DNA of 64,000 nucleotides from Lumbricus terrestris (GCA_949752735.1 OX457038.1:66602693-66666692); one strand, 5' to 3'. Positions 49,193-63,640 are shown, counted from the stretch's first letter. Made by a program: numbers and translations. Notes: generated from the letters alone by a model not told the origin.

Positions 49193-49642
49193 TGTTCGCG
49201 CTTTTGCTTTAGCAAATGTAGAAACGAGTTCCATCAGTTCAATGTCTTTGGCAATGTCATGTTCAATTGACAAAGTAGCTAGTCCAACAAGTCTTTCTTG
49301 TAGCATGGACGTTCGCAAATATGTTTTTATCAGTTTGAGCTTAGAGAAGCTTCGCTCACCACTAGCCACAGAAACTGGAAGTGTCAAGAGAATTCGCAGA
49401 GCTATAACAGTGTTGAGGACACTATCTGTTAGATTATTTTTCAATATAAAGCTTAGTACATCATGTGGCGATGTACACCTTGCAACTCGTCTTGAAATGG
49501 CTTTCAGTTCACTGCTTAGATCAACTGCATCAATATCTTTGGAGTCTCCATGTTGCAAAGCTTTTTCAAGATTCAAGCAATGTTCCATAACTTCTTTGTA
49601 AACTAGTTTTATTCTGCAAACTGTGAACATCATAGAGGACAC
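49193..49642 (-). pseudogene. hAT transposase C-terminal (dimerisation) domain
   Basis: About 150 codons open to a stop near 49181. ALRILLTLPVSVASGERSFS and KLKLIKTYLRTSM are the hallmark of the hAT C-terminal dimerisation domain, followed by ERLVGLATLSIEHDI. The upstream border has a good acceptor (aatttttcag|TG), so this was probably the last exon of a spliced transposase gene. The BED finger and most of the catalytic core are absent. No internal stop was seen. Confidence 0.9.
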
Positions 49643-49791
49643 TGAAAAATTACATTTTATTATGATTTAGCTACTATTTTTCTATATTGTTTTATTCATT
49701 TTTGTAAAATAAATAAAATATAAATAAAATAATTACAATTTACATATACAATTTTAAATATTTACATCAAATGATTTTAAATATAACGTCG

Positions 49792-50035
49792 TGAGATCCT
49801 GAGTGGCCGAGTGGGTTGGTAGCCCGCTCGCCACGCCGGCGGCCCGGGTTCGATTCCCGGTCGGTCGGTTTATCAGAGATTAATTTCTCGGATCTTTACT
49901 GCGGGTGGCTCGGTCGCAATATAAACGTGGAGTAGCGGTGGTGAAGGATCTCAACCTCAGGGTCGAGGCCATAAGACAGCCGCTGAATAAATATGCGATT
50001 ACATTTACATTACCTTACATTTACATTTATTTACA
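49792..50035 (+). mobile_element. tRNA-derived SINE inside the hAT element
   Basis: tgagtggccgagtgggttgg (A box) and cgggttcgattcccgg (B box, 49845-49860) form a tRNA-like head, followed by a body of about 120 bp and a tail of atttacatt repeats. It lies inside the hAT element, so it inserted later or travelled with it. Confidence 0.8.
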
Positions 50036-50454
50036 GTTGCACAAAAGTAAAACTAAATATCTTACCTAAAGTATTTAAGTAGCCAGTCGACGACAATCGA
50101 ATTTCAAATATTTAATTTATTTTCAATTTTCAAAATTTATGTTATATTTACACGCCAGATTTTGATTTCGAAATGACGTCACCGGATGTGGCGTTATTTC
50201 CTATAACGTAAGTAAGTAAACTAGTGATCAAATTTATACTATGCAATTCGTTTCATCTAACGGGAAAAATAAAATGTAATATATTGCAATAAAATTTTAA
50301 ATATTAATATAAATTAACTAAAAATTAAAAACTTTTAGTGCCGCCCCAGAAATTTGCCGCCCTAGGCGGCCGCCTAGTTCGCCTAGTGGTTAAACCGGGC
50401 CTGCGCCTATGAACAGAGGTAATTTCAACAACCCTCCTATCAAAAAGGCTAAAA

Positions 50455-50490
50455 AAAAAATCCGCGCTCACGCGCGGATTTTTTTCATAT
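50455..50490. repeat. Short perfect inverted repeat
   Basis: aaaaaaaatccgcgctcacgcgcggattttttt forms a hairpin of about 14 bp with a small loop, just right of the hAT element. Confidence 0.75.
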
Positions 50491-50654
50491 TCGTTTGGGC
50501 ACTCACACTCTTCGGATCAACTCGGCGCCTATGCAACCCATAGCTGCAGTGTGCTCGTCTTTGTCACTGCAATATACTTCTTCAGTTTTTTTAACTTCCT
50601 CACCCTTCATTCGTAACATCTATGCTAGTTAAGAGTCAATTATTCTGCTCCTAC

Positions 50655-50765
50655 ATTTCATTACATTACATCACATCACATCACATTACATTACATCACA
50701 TCACATCACATTACACTACATTACATTACATTACACTACATTGCATTACATTGCATTACATTACA
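50655..50765 (+). repeat. (ATTAC)/(ATCAC) pentanucleotide array
   Basis: About 22 units of attac/atcac/actac. Confidence 0.93.
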
Positions 50766-50934
50766 CAATCTGCCTTAATGTAACCCAACGCTCTGAGGTG
50801 GCCGTGCATGCTAACTGGAATTTTGGCGCCTTTTGAGTCTTCTGCGTAAACCACAATTATTATATTCGACACATTTTATTTAATTACGACCAGTAATGAT
50901 ACCGAAGAAATGTTTTGTTTCATTGTGCTATGGG

Positions 50935-51150
50935 TGGTGGATGGATGGATGGACGGACGGACGGACGGACGGATGGATGGATGGACGGATAATGGATGGA
51001 TAATGGATGGATACTGGATGAGTGAATGGATGGATGATGGATCGACGGCTGGATGGATGAATGGATGGATGGATAAATTGATGGATAATGGATGGATGGA
51101 TGGATGGATGCATGAATTGATAGATGATGGATGGATACAGACAAAAGTAT
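50935..51150 (+). repeat. (GGAT)/(GGAC) array
   Basis: Imperfect ggat, ggac and gata tetramers. Confidence 0.93.
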
Positions 51151-53394
51151 AGATGTATGAACTCATGGAAGGCTGACTGATAGATGAAAAAACCTAGAAC
51201 TTAGGAAGGGAGTAACTAACGCAATGACTAGCGCATGAATTAATGGATTCGCGTCAGTAATGTAGAGTGAATGCCTAAAATAACGAGAGCACAGACAGAT
51301 GGAAGGAACCGGATCCATACGGAACAGCGAACCGATTGGTTTGTAGGAACACACAACACGCATACACGTAGATCATACTTCGTTCTACAATTGTATCTGT
51401 AGCGAAGAAGAGAATCCTCGAAATCCGCGGATTTATTTCGGAGATTTTCGCAACATTACGGAATGCAAATTACGATGGAATATCTTCCATGCTGCGATCC
51501 GATTAATCCACCTAATCCGCTTAATCCGACTAATCTGCTAATCCTCTTCTGCGCTGACGTCTGAGACGAGACTCCATGGACCAATATAATCACCGAAGCA
51601 TCTGTCTAATGATAAGCTTATGCATACATATATATAGATATATACACACACACACATATATATACATTAACAGACGCCGATTTACAGTGTAAATGTAATG
51701 TAAATTCCTTGTTTATTACTAGCCTTTACCAGAATTAGTCCGCAGAGACTTGGCACATTTGCACAGCGGTTAACGGATTACTGATCATTACTCCAATGAT
51801 GCGCGTATACGTGATAATAGTAATAGAATAGTGGCAGAATAGTGCCATTGATAGAAACTGATAATATAATCAAATAAAAGCAAAGCAAGAAAGTTTACGC
51901 AACCTGAGATAGAAGAAGATATCTTCATTGAGTTAATCAATCTTGAGAATCAGTGCATGGTTAAAAGTGCTTTCGACCTCATTGACCTGCCATGGTTTTC
52001 ATGATTGGTCAAACGATGACGTATGCATAATATCGGATAGGCTGCAACAGCAGAGCGGACCGATATAGGAGACCTATTCCAGAGACAGAGAGCCTCTGAA
52101 AAGTCTGAGAGAGTCTCGTACGTCCTCGGATGGAAAAACCGCTGTTTTACAAGACAAGTTCAGTAGTTTAGAATCTGAGACACGAGTAAAATGTCCGCCT
52201 GCCTCTCCATGCAAAACGCCTTCATTGGAAGAGAACAGGAGAAAAACGTATAGGCTAGTACGTGTATAGATCAACTGAAGTTCTTAACAGAAACTCATTC
52301 AGTGATAGGCGCTATAGACAGTTAATCTGTGTTTAATTGGTTTATCCAAATTTAAAAAATCCCAAGACGAAGAACTAAATTTATCATTTGCACGGAAGAA
52401 ACTCATTCCCTTAATCCAGTGGCTGAACACTGAACAGTGTGTGTGCTGATAAAGATCAATTGAAACGTTTTACAGACTTAATGGATCTCACTGAGAATTT
52501 TCCAAGAATCGAATAATCAGTTATCCATGGACAGAATACCTTATACCTTCCATTGCAAGGACTAAAAAGCCAGTTTTCCAAGTACTGTGTTGCATGCTCT
52601 ATAGGGTCCGAACTCCGAATACGTTTAACAGAGAATGGAACAGCATACTTTTTTAGCCATCGAATACCTGGGTAGCCTACCAGTGGGCTATTTTAAGTCG
52701 TAGCAGCGGGTTTTCAAAGTACAAAAAGAACTGACTTCACTAAGGCGTTTTCAAAATATGTGTTTAAACCGAATAGCCCGTTTACCTATATGATCAAATA
52801 ACAGGTTGCTTCCTAACGCCAGGCAGTAACGGCGCTAGAGAGCTAGGGGGGGGACTAAGCCCCCTGAAAAAGGCCATTCATTTTTTTCTCATGTAAAAAT
52901 GACATTTTTGCACGATTAACCCTCTTTAGCCCCAAAATACCCCTAAAGGTACGCACGAGATTCGCCAGACCGTTTAGCGGGTATGAAAAAGGACCATTTT
53001 CCAAGATTTTGACCAAATGACTAAAAAAAGGTCGTCAGAAATTTCGGCGACTGAAAACGGAAAATTTTCTCCCGTAAATTCAGACCCCCCCCAAAAAAAC
53101 TCAAAGCCTGGCGCCGCCACTGACGTCACTAGCTGTAGCGTGTTTCTAAGACAGCGTATATTTTCTAATGATCGAACCGTGTTACATTCAAGAACCGAAC
53201 GACATAATTATTTTCCCCCAGCAATAATTAACGTTAGCCTATATAATTATACACTAAACTGAAAACCTCTTTCAATCTATATATAGGCCTACTGATGGTT
53301 CCTAATGGTTGCCCTGCCTCAGTGTACACCTCTGAACTTTGTAAGGAATCAATTACCAAACTACAGCTGAATTGCAGCACGGCATTGCATTGTA
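51151..53394. other. Intron 1 unique DNA with a hAT-like relic
   Basis: At about 52840-53123 a stretch opens cagtaacggcgc and closes ggcgccgccactg, with tgacgacctttt-like motifs inside (inverse), like the small hAT elements, but the flanks do not match. The rest shows no gene. Confidence 0.5.
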
Positions 53395-53690
53395 GCCTAT
53401 TGTATTGTATTGTTTTGCATTGTTTTGTTTTGCATTGTTTTGTGTGTATGTGTATATATGGACATTGTTTTATAGAACGCCTTACAATAACCTCACAAAC
53501 GCGCCTATAGCCTAAATAATACGCGACAGTATTGCATTGTTTTGTATTACCGGTATATTGTACTGCGTTTTACTGTATTGTATTTAGTTGCATTGCAGTG
53601 TATTGTATTGTACTGTGCTGTATTGCATTGTAGGCTCAGTTGCATTTGTATTGTATTGTATTTCATTGCATTGCATGCTCTCGAAACGTC
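53395..53690 (+). repeat. (TTGTA)/(TTGCA) pentanucleotide-like array
   Basis: attgtattgtattg and gcattgttttg units in two blocks, ending about 20 bases before the DDR exon 1 donor. Confidence 0.88.
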
Positions 53691-53712
53691 ATGAGGTTTA
53701 GCGTGGACTTAC

Positions 53713-53893
53713 CGAGGTCGAGGCCGTGGACATGGAGCGTTGACAGGCAAGCAACAGCGACGAGGAGGTAGAGAGCGGTGGAGATGGAGGTGGAGGTGGT
53801 GGAGGTGGTGGTAGCAGAGACGGAGGAGACGGAGGAGACGGAGGAGGACCCGGCGACGTCTCCTTCGATCGAACTCGTCATCATCATCATCAT
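53713..53893 (-). CDS. DDR: DDR coding exon 1: signal peptide
   Basis: First coding exon, about 60 residues. It opens with five consecutive ATG codons (53893 down to 53881); the frame upstream has a stop before any other ATG, so translation should start in this run. A Ser/Thr-rich stretch is followed by a hydrophobic core ([14 protein letters not shown]) and a likely signal peptidase site before LDL. The exon ends in a strong donor, CTCG|GTAAGT, at 53713/53712, leaving one base of a codon. That base joins the first two bases of the exon at 32758 to give Ala, producing LDLARCRSALGM, which matches the mature N-terminus of vertebrate DDRs. The n-region before the hydrophobic core is unusually long (about 40 residues), so the exact start within the ATG run is uncertain. 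Confidence 0.82.
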
Positions 53894-54054
53894 CGCTGCT
53901 GCTGCACGTAGGAGAGAAGAAAACTCTAATCTTCGAATCTTCGACGGAATTATTTCCACCGCAATTCTTCCTCATTCGATGATGAGATTTCTCGGCGGCA
54001 AACAGCAAAATCCTCCTTTAAGCGCCTTCGTCGGACGAACGAAAGCAACGACAA

Positions 54055-54290
54055 GTGGACGGAAGGACGGACGGATGGATGGACGGATGGATGGACGGAC
54101 GGTTGGTCGGTCGCAACCTACGCTGAGCTCCGCTTGCCCAGCCGGGCATTCACGCGGACCGAGGGATGGATGGGTGGGTCACATGGTGGGTCACATGGAC
54201 GGATGGATGGATGGAAGGATGGATGGATGGATGGATGGGTGGGTGGGTGGATGGATGGACGGATGGATCGGAGGGCGGGTGTCGATCTCG
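54055..54290 (+). repeat. (GGAT)/(GGAC) array upstream of DDR exon 1
   Basis: ggat/ggac/ggtg tetramers split by about 60 bp of unique DNA. A pyrimidine-rich tract with ctgt/ctct units follows to about 54730. Confidence 0.9.
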
Positions 54291-54730
54291 AGGCATGATC
54301 GATAAATGAACGTCGTTTTTATTTTAGGTTGAAGAAAGAAGAGAGAGAGAATGTGTCGCTCTCTCTTTCTCTCCATCCAACGCCACGCATGTCGCTATTT
54401 CTTGTCTGTCTTCTTGTATGCGTCTCGATATGTCTTGGTGTCTCTCTTTCTATCTGTCTTTATGCATGCGTGCCTATATCTGTCTGTGTCTGGCCGTATG
54501 CGTTTGTGTGCGCGTGCGTGTGTACGTGAGTGAATATGTGTGTGTGTGTGCGTGTGCGTGTGCGTGTGCATTGATGACTCTATTTTTGCCTCTCAATGTG
54601 TGCAGTTTTTCGAAGTGTATTTCTGAATATATCTCTGCCTGTCTCTGTCTCTGTTGTGCCTTCTGCCTGTCTGTCTCTATCAGCCTGTCGTCTGTCCACC
54701 TGTCTGTCTTCGTGGCATATATCTGTGTTT

Positions 54731-56130
54731 ATTTGTGTCTGAGGTTACACCACCTGGAAGGTCTTAAGCAGCCGAACACACGTCTCTCTTTCCATTAATC
54801 ATGACAGCTCTGATCTCAAATCCAAACGTCGATGCCGCTACTTTTGGCAACCATCAATTCTCCACGCAGCTGAGGTGAACACGAGCGTCCGCAATTCCGC
54901 ACAGACCGGATACACAACGTTGGTAGGCTATACTAATATAACGAGAGCTGGCAGAGTATCATTCTTCATCTTGCAAGGATCTACAAGACAAATAAAGGCA
55001 TTTTTGAGTTCAGGCAGAAATTATAGAAAAACGAAATATTATATAAGTTCCAGTTGAAAAGAAGCGATAAAGTCTTCATGATAGGCGCAGGAATATGAGT
55101 AGAATAACATGCTAAAAGTTCCAAACAATCCTTTCAGAGTTCTTCCTGAACCCCTTCCCCCAAATGCTTTTGCGTAGATATATAGCACAAAAGTGCACGA
55201 CAACGATGATTTCGTACGCAAAGAGCGTGCACTGATCATAGCGGAAAACGCAGCTGTATGCTATGTAGTCCATGGTATCGAACTTAGAACATTTCAAGCA
55301 GAATGCAACCGATGTTACCGCTGAGCAGATGCATCCTAGCGTTGTTTGCCCATGTAATGGCCGCACGATGCACGGTGGCAACCGATACGTCTGCTCGAGA
55401 TGTTTGCTCTCGCTTCACGGTGGCTACAATTGCCTTTCTTACTGCATGCGTTCGATTGAATTCTGCGGCGACGATGGGCATATCCGCTGGGGGAAGTCGA
55501 TGGCTGGAGCGGATGTTGACAGCGGTTTTCTCAAGCGCATTTCAATTCCTGTCCTGCTGTATACGACGTCTGTTCAAAGAAACGACGAGCGTTTGATTGT
55601 TGTCTCTTTACAACAGGAAAATCCATTGTTCTTCCTCTGGCTTTCTAGGCCAGATATACAGCAATCGCTTTGAGAGCTGCTGTCGGACAGACCCGACCCG
55701 TGGTAACACGTTTTTTATGAGAGAGCCAGGCCATAACAGAGGGGTCAGCTGCAGTCGTGTGGCCATGATCTTCAGGGTTATGCTGGTCCCCCAGATGAAG
55801 TCAAAGGGGAATCTTTCGGTTGCTGCAGACAAAATGTATAATTAAGAGACTAATCAATAATGTCGGATCTGTCACGGCAATATATTTTTGATCAAATAAT
55901 AATACGTCACTGCGTGTGTGCAGGCTCCTTTGCGTTCTAAACTCTCTTTTGAGCAGTTTGAAAATAATAGAAATATTTTATCTTCGCTTAGCAACAGACC
56001 GCAAGCAGTGCCAACAGAGATGGAGAACAGACGTAACAACGAGAGTTATCCAGAAGTATAATCGTCCATCGTTTATTGAGAATCTAAAATAGATGTCAAA
56101 CTTCGATTCAGTGTCCGCGCTGTATAACAG
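54731..56130. other. Upstream DNA, no supported gene
   Basis: The stretch 55270-55830 is more GC-rich and open for 134 codons on the plus strand, and in parts on the minus strand. Neither translation matches a family I know. It could be a decayed gene or element. Confidence 0.4.
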
Positions 56131-56195
56131 GGAGCACCTCTGAGTAGTAGAGAGCTTGAAGTGGCGCTGTAGAAATGGAGAAATAAATAAGAAAG
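56131..56195 (+). repeat. SINE-tail-like fragment
   Basis: gggagcacctctgagtagta followed by cttgaagtggcgctgtagaa, a copy of the family seen at 2383 and, inverted, at 46432 and 61465. Confidence 0.6.
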
Positions 56196-56539
56196 AAATA
56201 AGAAAAAGGTTTCTTTGTGTTCTACATTTCCCATGTGGCCTGCATGGACCTATAGCAGCTTGGCACGGGCGTGGAGACAACGCAGTCGGTTTTTTATGGG
56301 AAAGAGGCATGCATTGACTTGTTGCGACGGGTCTCAGTAACTCAGCGCTCTCTGCCTCAGCGCTTTGTTACTCTCTGCCTCAGCGCTTTGTTACCAGCGC
56401 TTCCGTTGACATTAGCGCCTCCATTCAGCCAGACAAAGGCAGCGCAGTCTCGTTTTTATGAGAGATCCTTGGAGCAAACGATTATTCCGTCACATGCAAA
56501 CACTCATCCATCCACGTGTATACATGCGTATACCTGACC

Positions 56540-56700
56540 CACCCCGTAATAGCTACAATCGGTAGAGAGCGTATGTTGCATGCACGTCTGTGCGTGCAGA
56601 CGGCGGTTCGATTCCCGAAGGTGGCTTGTTTAGGAGATTGTTTTATTCTCGGACTATACATGGTACACGGAAACCTCAAAGGCCGTGGCTTCTATTGAAA
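56540..56700 (+). mobile_element. tRNA-derived SINE or tRNA relic
   Basis: tagctacaatcggtagagag (A box) and cggttcgattcccg (B box, about 56604-56617), about 50 bases apart as in tRNAs with a long variable arm. No matching acceptor stem is visible, so it is a SINE head or relic rather than a working tRNA gene. Confidence 0.55.
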
Positions 56701-57427
56701 CGGACAATTCATGAAGAATCCAACCACATTAATTCGTTGTCAATGAGTCAATGAGTAGAGTGGAAGGAAATGGTCGATGTCGACGAACGAGTGCTTTCAC
56801 ATTCATCTGTCCGATGTGCGAATATTTAGGAGGGGCCTTCTTCCGGGATCTGACCTACCCTCCGAAATGTGTGATTTCCGATTTTTAAGACTAAACATGT
56901 GGGCTGAATAACTATTCGGTATTCGATCGAATAGTAACCATATGATCGAATACGAATAGTGGTCACGTGACATCTGTTTAGGCTATGCATAATTATGCGC
57001 CTGATATAATAGCGAGTGGATTGAATGTCAGTATGAGAATGGTAGAAAAAGAAATGGAGTCTAGACGTTGATTTAGGAGCACGGAAGTGGTTACAATGAA
57101 GACTTTACTATGTGGTCCTAAGAAAGACTGGGAGTTGAACCCCCCCCCCCACAACCCCATCAATTCTCACCATGGGACTGGTGCAAAAATTACATGTAGA
57201 TCTATAGTTAACCGTTTACTTTAGTTTATGTAATGAATTTACTGAGCTGAAACTTTTGTTTACATTTGAAATTTCGATTTGTCGTCGTCGGTAGTTTTGT
57301 ACACTATCCAGTGTATTCACATTCGCATTCCACCGATAATAACACCTATTGGGAACAGCCCTAATAACTACTGCTGCTGCTGCAGCTACTACTACTTTAC
57401 TGTAGCAACTACTACTATACTACATGT
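56701..57427. other. Upstream unique DNA
   Basis: No gene or transposon was recognised. Confidence 0.5.
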
Positions 57428-57434
57428 ACTTGTG

Positions 57435-57522
<88 letters not shown>
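57428..57522 (+). repeat. (CTA)n microsatellite
   Basis: About 30 perfect cta units. A ta-rich tract follows at 57755-57842. Confidence 0.95.
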
Positions 57523-58289
57523 AGCTGGCCAAAATATCCACTCTGGTGGTTGGCTCATGCAGTACTCTATGCTGTTATATCACAAGAAATTCTTGGTTCT
57601 CAAACCAATATCGCAGGATCTATGTTCTTTACTGACATAATAAATGTTCTACTTTATTGTGTGCATCCTATATAAAGCAAATTCCTCTGTTGTCGACGTT
57701 CTAAATTCAATGTTCCGTTGATGGCGTCTTAAATCATCGAATCCACTTCAGGCATCTTATATATATACAATATATATGATTACGTGTATATATTATATAT
57801 ATATATATATATACTATATATACAATTATACATATATATATACTCGGCTTCTTCGTTCCAATCCCGCATTCTCAGAATTTTCCACATTTTATGTCCTCGT
57901 TCTCCATTATTCGTGGCTCTATTGTTGTCGCAGCTTTCCCTAATAGAATCTTGAACGCCGAGTACAATCCCAATGGTTTCTTCGGCCGCGCAGTTATTTT
58001 GATGGCGCTCGTTCGGTCTTTGAGCGCCGAGCCTGCTAAGGTTTTCTCGTAGTAAGAAAAGCTACGCATGACACACGACTTTCTGCATGACTTCACGTAG
58101 AGCCGTGAATATATAGACAGACTGACAGGCATACGTACCGACAGACGATTCGTGTAAGGTAGTGGGTTGGGGGGAGGGAATGGAAAAATACAGAGTATAA
58201 GGTACACAAACAGACAGAAAGATGTGAAAGTTTCACGTACAATAATAGAGCGACGGACAAATAGAGAGGAAAAGAAAGTGAAAACGTTT

Positions 58290-59490
<1,201 letters not shown>

Positions 59491-59496
59491 GTGTGA

Positions 59497-59590
<94 letters not shown>
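59497..59590 (+). repeat. (CA)n microsatellite
   Basis: Perfect ca run of about 94 bp, followed by a gaca-rich region to about 59960. Confidence 0.96.
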
Positions 59591-59592
<2 letters not shown>

Positions 59593-60840
59593 TATTAAAA
59601 AGAAACAGAGTAACACGCACAGAGAGACAGCAGGACATAGAGAAACATCGAGACGTATATATAGGTAGACTTATGAGACGATGGGAGACTGATACGAAAA
59701 GACAGCAAGAGACACAGGTAGAAAAAGACAATGGAAAAGACAGACAAGACGAAATGAGACAATAGAAAGACCGAGAAAGACGATGGAAGACAAGACTGAA
59801 ACAGACAGAATGAGACAAAAAACGAGACGACGCCACAAAGAGAGACAAGGAAACAAACTCAAGCAGGCGACACATTCACACAAAGAAACTCCAGAAGGAT
59901 TTCCACCCTTACATATTAAGTAGCGGATGGAAAAGAGCGAAAGAAAGACAAAGATACCGACAGGCATACAAGCAGACAGACAGGATGGTATAGACACGAG
60001 GACTGAATAACTGAGTGAAAAGAAAAAGCGCATGAAAAAGTAGCAAAGAAGATAGGCGAAAAGAGGGAGGAAGAAAGGGGGCAGAGGCAGTGGGCTTAGG
60101 AGAAAACAGGGAGGCCAGGGCGAAGAGAATTCCCTCGTCGTCGACCCTGTGACATATCGATTGCGGCCATTCAACAGCCGAGACTTGAACGAAGATAATT
60201 ATTTTCTACGTGAGTTAGCTGCCAAGAGGCCGACGAGTTGATCTATGTTACTCGTCCAGTCCCAAGCCGTCCATCCCTCGCTCTTCCACCCTTCGCGGTC
60301 TCCTTCTGTTCTTATCGTTTCCGGGTAGCCATGCCTCCCACTTGCCACGTCGCCCGTTGGCCACATCTTCCACCGACCGTATACCTCCCACTTGCCACAT
60401 CGCCCGCTTTCCGCAACTCCCGCTAGGCACATCTTCCGCTTCATTCATCCATTCGTTCATTCATTCAGTCATTGAGATCACTGATATAGCGCCTCTACGA
60501 GATATCTGCTCAATGGCGTTCTTAGCTCAATTCCGGCTGAAAAGAGCTGCAGATGCCTATGTAAAGCGTTTTCATTGTCCACCGCAAAGGCAATGTGCAG
60601 GTCAAAATGGAATCACTTCCAGGCATACATAGAACTACTTGACTCAACCACCTTAAAAGTGCGGCAACGCAAGATGCATGCAAGAGGAACATCGGAACTA
60701 TAGGAACGAGGATCTCTGCAACAAGCTAAACTTGAAATGTGGCATCAGAACCATGGTGTACATAGTCAGGGGCATTCCCAAACACAAATAGAAATTTTCG
60801 TGTGGTATCTCTTTCTCTTGTCATGTCTCCTTTTCCTACT
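59591..60840. other. Upstream DNA, purine-rich then mixed
   Basis: Purine-rich to about 60110. From 60330 to 60440, cacttgccac/cccgttggccac units foreshadow the repeat at 60855. A SINE-tail-like fragment (tatagcgcctctacgagata) lies at 60485. No gene was seen. Confidence 0.5.
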
Positions 60841-60854
60841 TGCCAAGTGCCCCC

Positions 60855-61020
60855 AATTACCATATCTACCACTTGCCATATCTACCACTTGCCATATCTA
60901 CCACTTGCCACATCTACCACTTGCCATATCTACCACTTGCCATATCTACCACTTTCCATATCTAACACTTGCCATATCTACCACTTGCCATATCTACCAC
61001 TTGCCATATCTACCACTAGT
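60855..61020 (+). repeat. 15-16-bp minisatellite (CCATATCTACCACTTG)
   Basis: About ten copies of ccatatctaccacttg with few changes. Confidence 0.93.
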
Positions 61021-63506
61021 CCCGTATCCCAATTCTCATTTGTCAATTCTGAGCTTGCCACGTCTTTCACTTGGCACGTTCTTTTCTCCCCCACCACCAA
61101 CTTCTAAGTCATCAAAGACATCGTTGATATTTTCTCCAATTTTCCATTAGACCCACTGCCGGACACTTTTTGTTGTAGTTGACACTTTTCAATCGAGACA
61201 TCATTGACGAACTTTTCCAAGTGAAATAATTATTTTATGACTTCTCGAAATATTTATGACTTCCGCCGTTCATCAAACAACTTTTCCTTCCCAAAATTTA
61301 TACATTAGTAGCCTATAATTAATCTGTGGCATACTAGATCTATATAACTTGTGCACATCAATAAGTTTAAGCCTTTCTGACTAAATCTTTATCAAGATCA
61401 TCTATAGACTCTAGATTTTCCACCTGCATGTGACCCTCCGCATCTTCTTGCTTGCCAGATTCATTCAAGAATCGCTATAGCGTCTCTTTCAGGGGACTAC
61501 TCAGAAGCGCTCCCGACTCTAGCACGGTAAAACCCACAATTTTGAGTTGAATTTTTGGCAATGCTTCAGTAAAAGCCCCAGGGAGCAGACGTAATCCCTG
61601 TGGGAGCCCATTCCAGACCACTTGTCCCAGATGAATCAACCATTGAGGGCCTCATAATATCTGATTGCAATCAACGTCTCTCTCTTCTTCCCTTCTTGGC
61701 CACATCACCCACCATCGGAAATCCTCGTCTGATCGAGGTGCACGCCGGTCATCATCCATCAAGACCCTCCTCCGCTAAACCGGATGCAGTTAGCCGGACA
61801 AATCTCCGCAGCGAAATCTCCATCCGTTCGTGGTAAAACCCCGGACGTCGACGCGGTAGTTACTCTTCCATCCCGATCCGTGATTCCGTTGTTTTTCCGC
61901 CTCTTTTCCTCGTCTTAGGCGCGGATTTAGCGCCGAATTCGCCGGATATTTTATCGGGGCTGGAGAGACGAGAAAGTAATATGCGAGGCATCGCGGCCTG
62001 CATTAGAGCCACAGTCCACTTTGACCCTCAGTAGTCCGCGGGGCTGAGTGGTTATTAAGGGAGGACGTCGTCCTGTGTCTCGACTGTCTCTCTGTTGCGG
62101 AAATTGAGGCTTTGCCAAAAGGACAATAAAGCTTTCAATGAACGGAAGAAGAAAATCAAATTTCACGAGGAGAGGTGAAAAAACGTAGGATGAAAATGGA
62201 CAAAATATGAAGATGGACCAACATAAACTGTATTCTGAAATGCAAATAGACTTTCACGGCAATTAATATGCAATTTCGAAGATGAATAATAGGTCAATAA
62301 AATATAACATTCTAAGCGAAAAAACTGTAGCATCAAATATGCATTCTATTTGATTTTTTTTTGCAGCAAATGTAAAGAAATAATAATATTGGACGAAGGT
62401 CTAATCGAAATATTTCTGCACTGCAGCCAGCAATGTAAATTGATGTGTCTAGAATGTAAAGGAGATCCACACAAAAAATCCAACTTTGCCTGAATTGTTT
62501 GATGTATCTATTCTCGCCAAACATCGATCTCTCTGAAGCATTAATCGAGAATTCTTGACCCGCATTCTTGATATATGCAATAATTATATGTTGTGATTTA
62601 TGGATATTCCAATACACATTGCACGCCATATATACATGTATATATATATGCACTATATACATGCAAATATCTGTGTGTATGATGGATCCGTAAATGCATT
62701 ATGGATGAATATATTTATATAGACCATTTATATGCCATGATGGAGGACCTGAAATGCACCGAATTCTTTGAAGTTGTAATTAATACGCGGCATCAAAGAA
62801 ATATATGTGTGCACTGCGGCTTGAGATGTTAGATAGACAGAGAGAGATCCGAGATACATTGCATACATAAATATACGTATGTATGATTGTATATGTAGCA
62901 TGGACTACCATTAATGTGTGTGATGCGCAACATTATATCTATATGAGATATGCATATAAGTACTATATATATATATAAGTATATGATGTTATCCGATTGC
63001 ACTCAAGGCTTCAAATCTGCAATAAATGTAGAACCACCATCTGTTAAATTATCAAAATGAATGTCAATAGTCTTTGACAAATGCAGATGGCGCAGACAGA
63101 CAGGCAGGCAGGCAGGCACACATAGAGACAGGCAGGCAAACTGACTGACCACATAAATTAAACGCTATATATAGGACACCTTTTCACAAACACCATAAGT
63201 CAAATGTAAGGAAAATAGTTAGCATAGCAACAGGAGATGTCGGGAGCTGTGGTATAACAATATCAAAAGCAAGTAAGTATTTTGATTGGTTTCTGCGTTA
63301 GTCAGTCGTATCACAGCATCTTACAAGGTGGACGTCAGTTACACATGATAGGCCTACTTAGTTAATAATTTAATATATTACCCTTGTATTATAGGACTCC
63401 AACTCAACAGCCAATGTGATCTGAGCAAATCTAGAACTAATAATCGAACGTTTACTGGAGAATTTCAAAGCGATGCATAATAATGAATAGGTTTATTCGG
63501 TCTGTC
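61021..63506. other. Upstream DNA, no supported gene
   Basis: A SINE-tail-like fragment on the minus strand at 61465-61520 (ctatagcgtctctttcaggg, then cagaagcgctcccgac). ta-rich tracts lie near 62630-62660 and 62965. A moderately GC-rich stretch, 61560-62110, has no domain that I recognise. Confidence 0.5.
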
Positions 63507-63640
63507 CAGGGATGCCACTGTGATTTAAAAAAGGTCAGATCCGGCCAAAAAAGGCTAGAAAAGGCTAGGTCAAATTTTTTAAAGAAAAATGCATTGAATT
63601 TTTCGGGCTTGAAATTTCTGACGACCTTTTTCGTCTTTTT
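63507..63640 (+). mobile_element. hAT-type MITE, truncated relative of 16298-16728
   Basis: Starts cagggatgccactgtgattt and runs aaggtcagatccggccaaaa, matching the left part of the element at 16298. The right inverted end is not found before the sequence turns into unrelated ta-rich DNA. Confidence 0.75.

Larger units (their letters stand above)
48948..50403 (-). mobile_element. hAT transposon, internally deleted, with 8-bp duplication
   Basis: Starts cagggccggcgcc and ends ccgggcctg, flanked on both sides by cgcctatg (48940-48947, 50404-50411). It carries the C-terminal exon of a hAT transposase on the minus strand and a SINE inserted in its upstream half. At 1456 bp it is shorter than a full hAT element (usually over 2.5 kb), so the N-terminal transposase part has been lost. 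Confidence 0.94.

Noticed and set aside
52840..53123. Another complete small hAT element
   Set aside because: The ends look right (cagtaacggcgc / ggcgccgccactg) but the flanking 8 bp do not match, so I list it only as a relic.
53894..53959. DDR start upstream of the five ATG codons
   Set aside because: The upstream frame begins after a stop with GTG and contains no ATG, so translation should start in the ATG run.
55272..55832. Candidate gene on either strand
   Set aside because: Competing frames on both strands and no recognisable domain or splice structure; kept only as an unassigned stretch.
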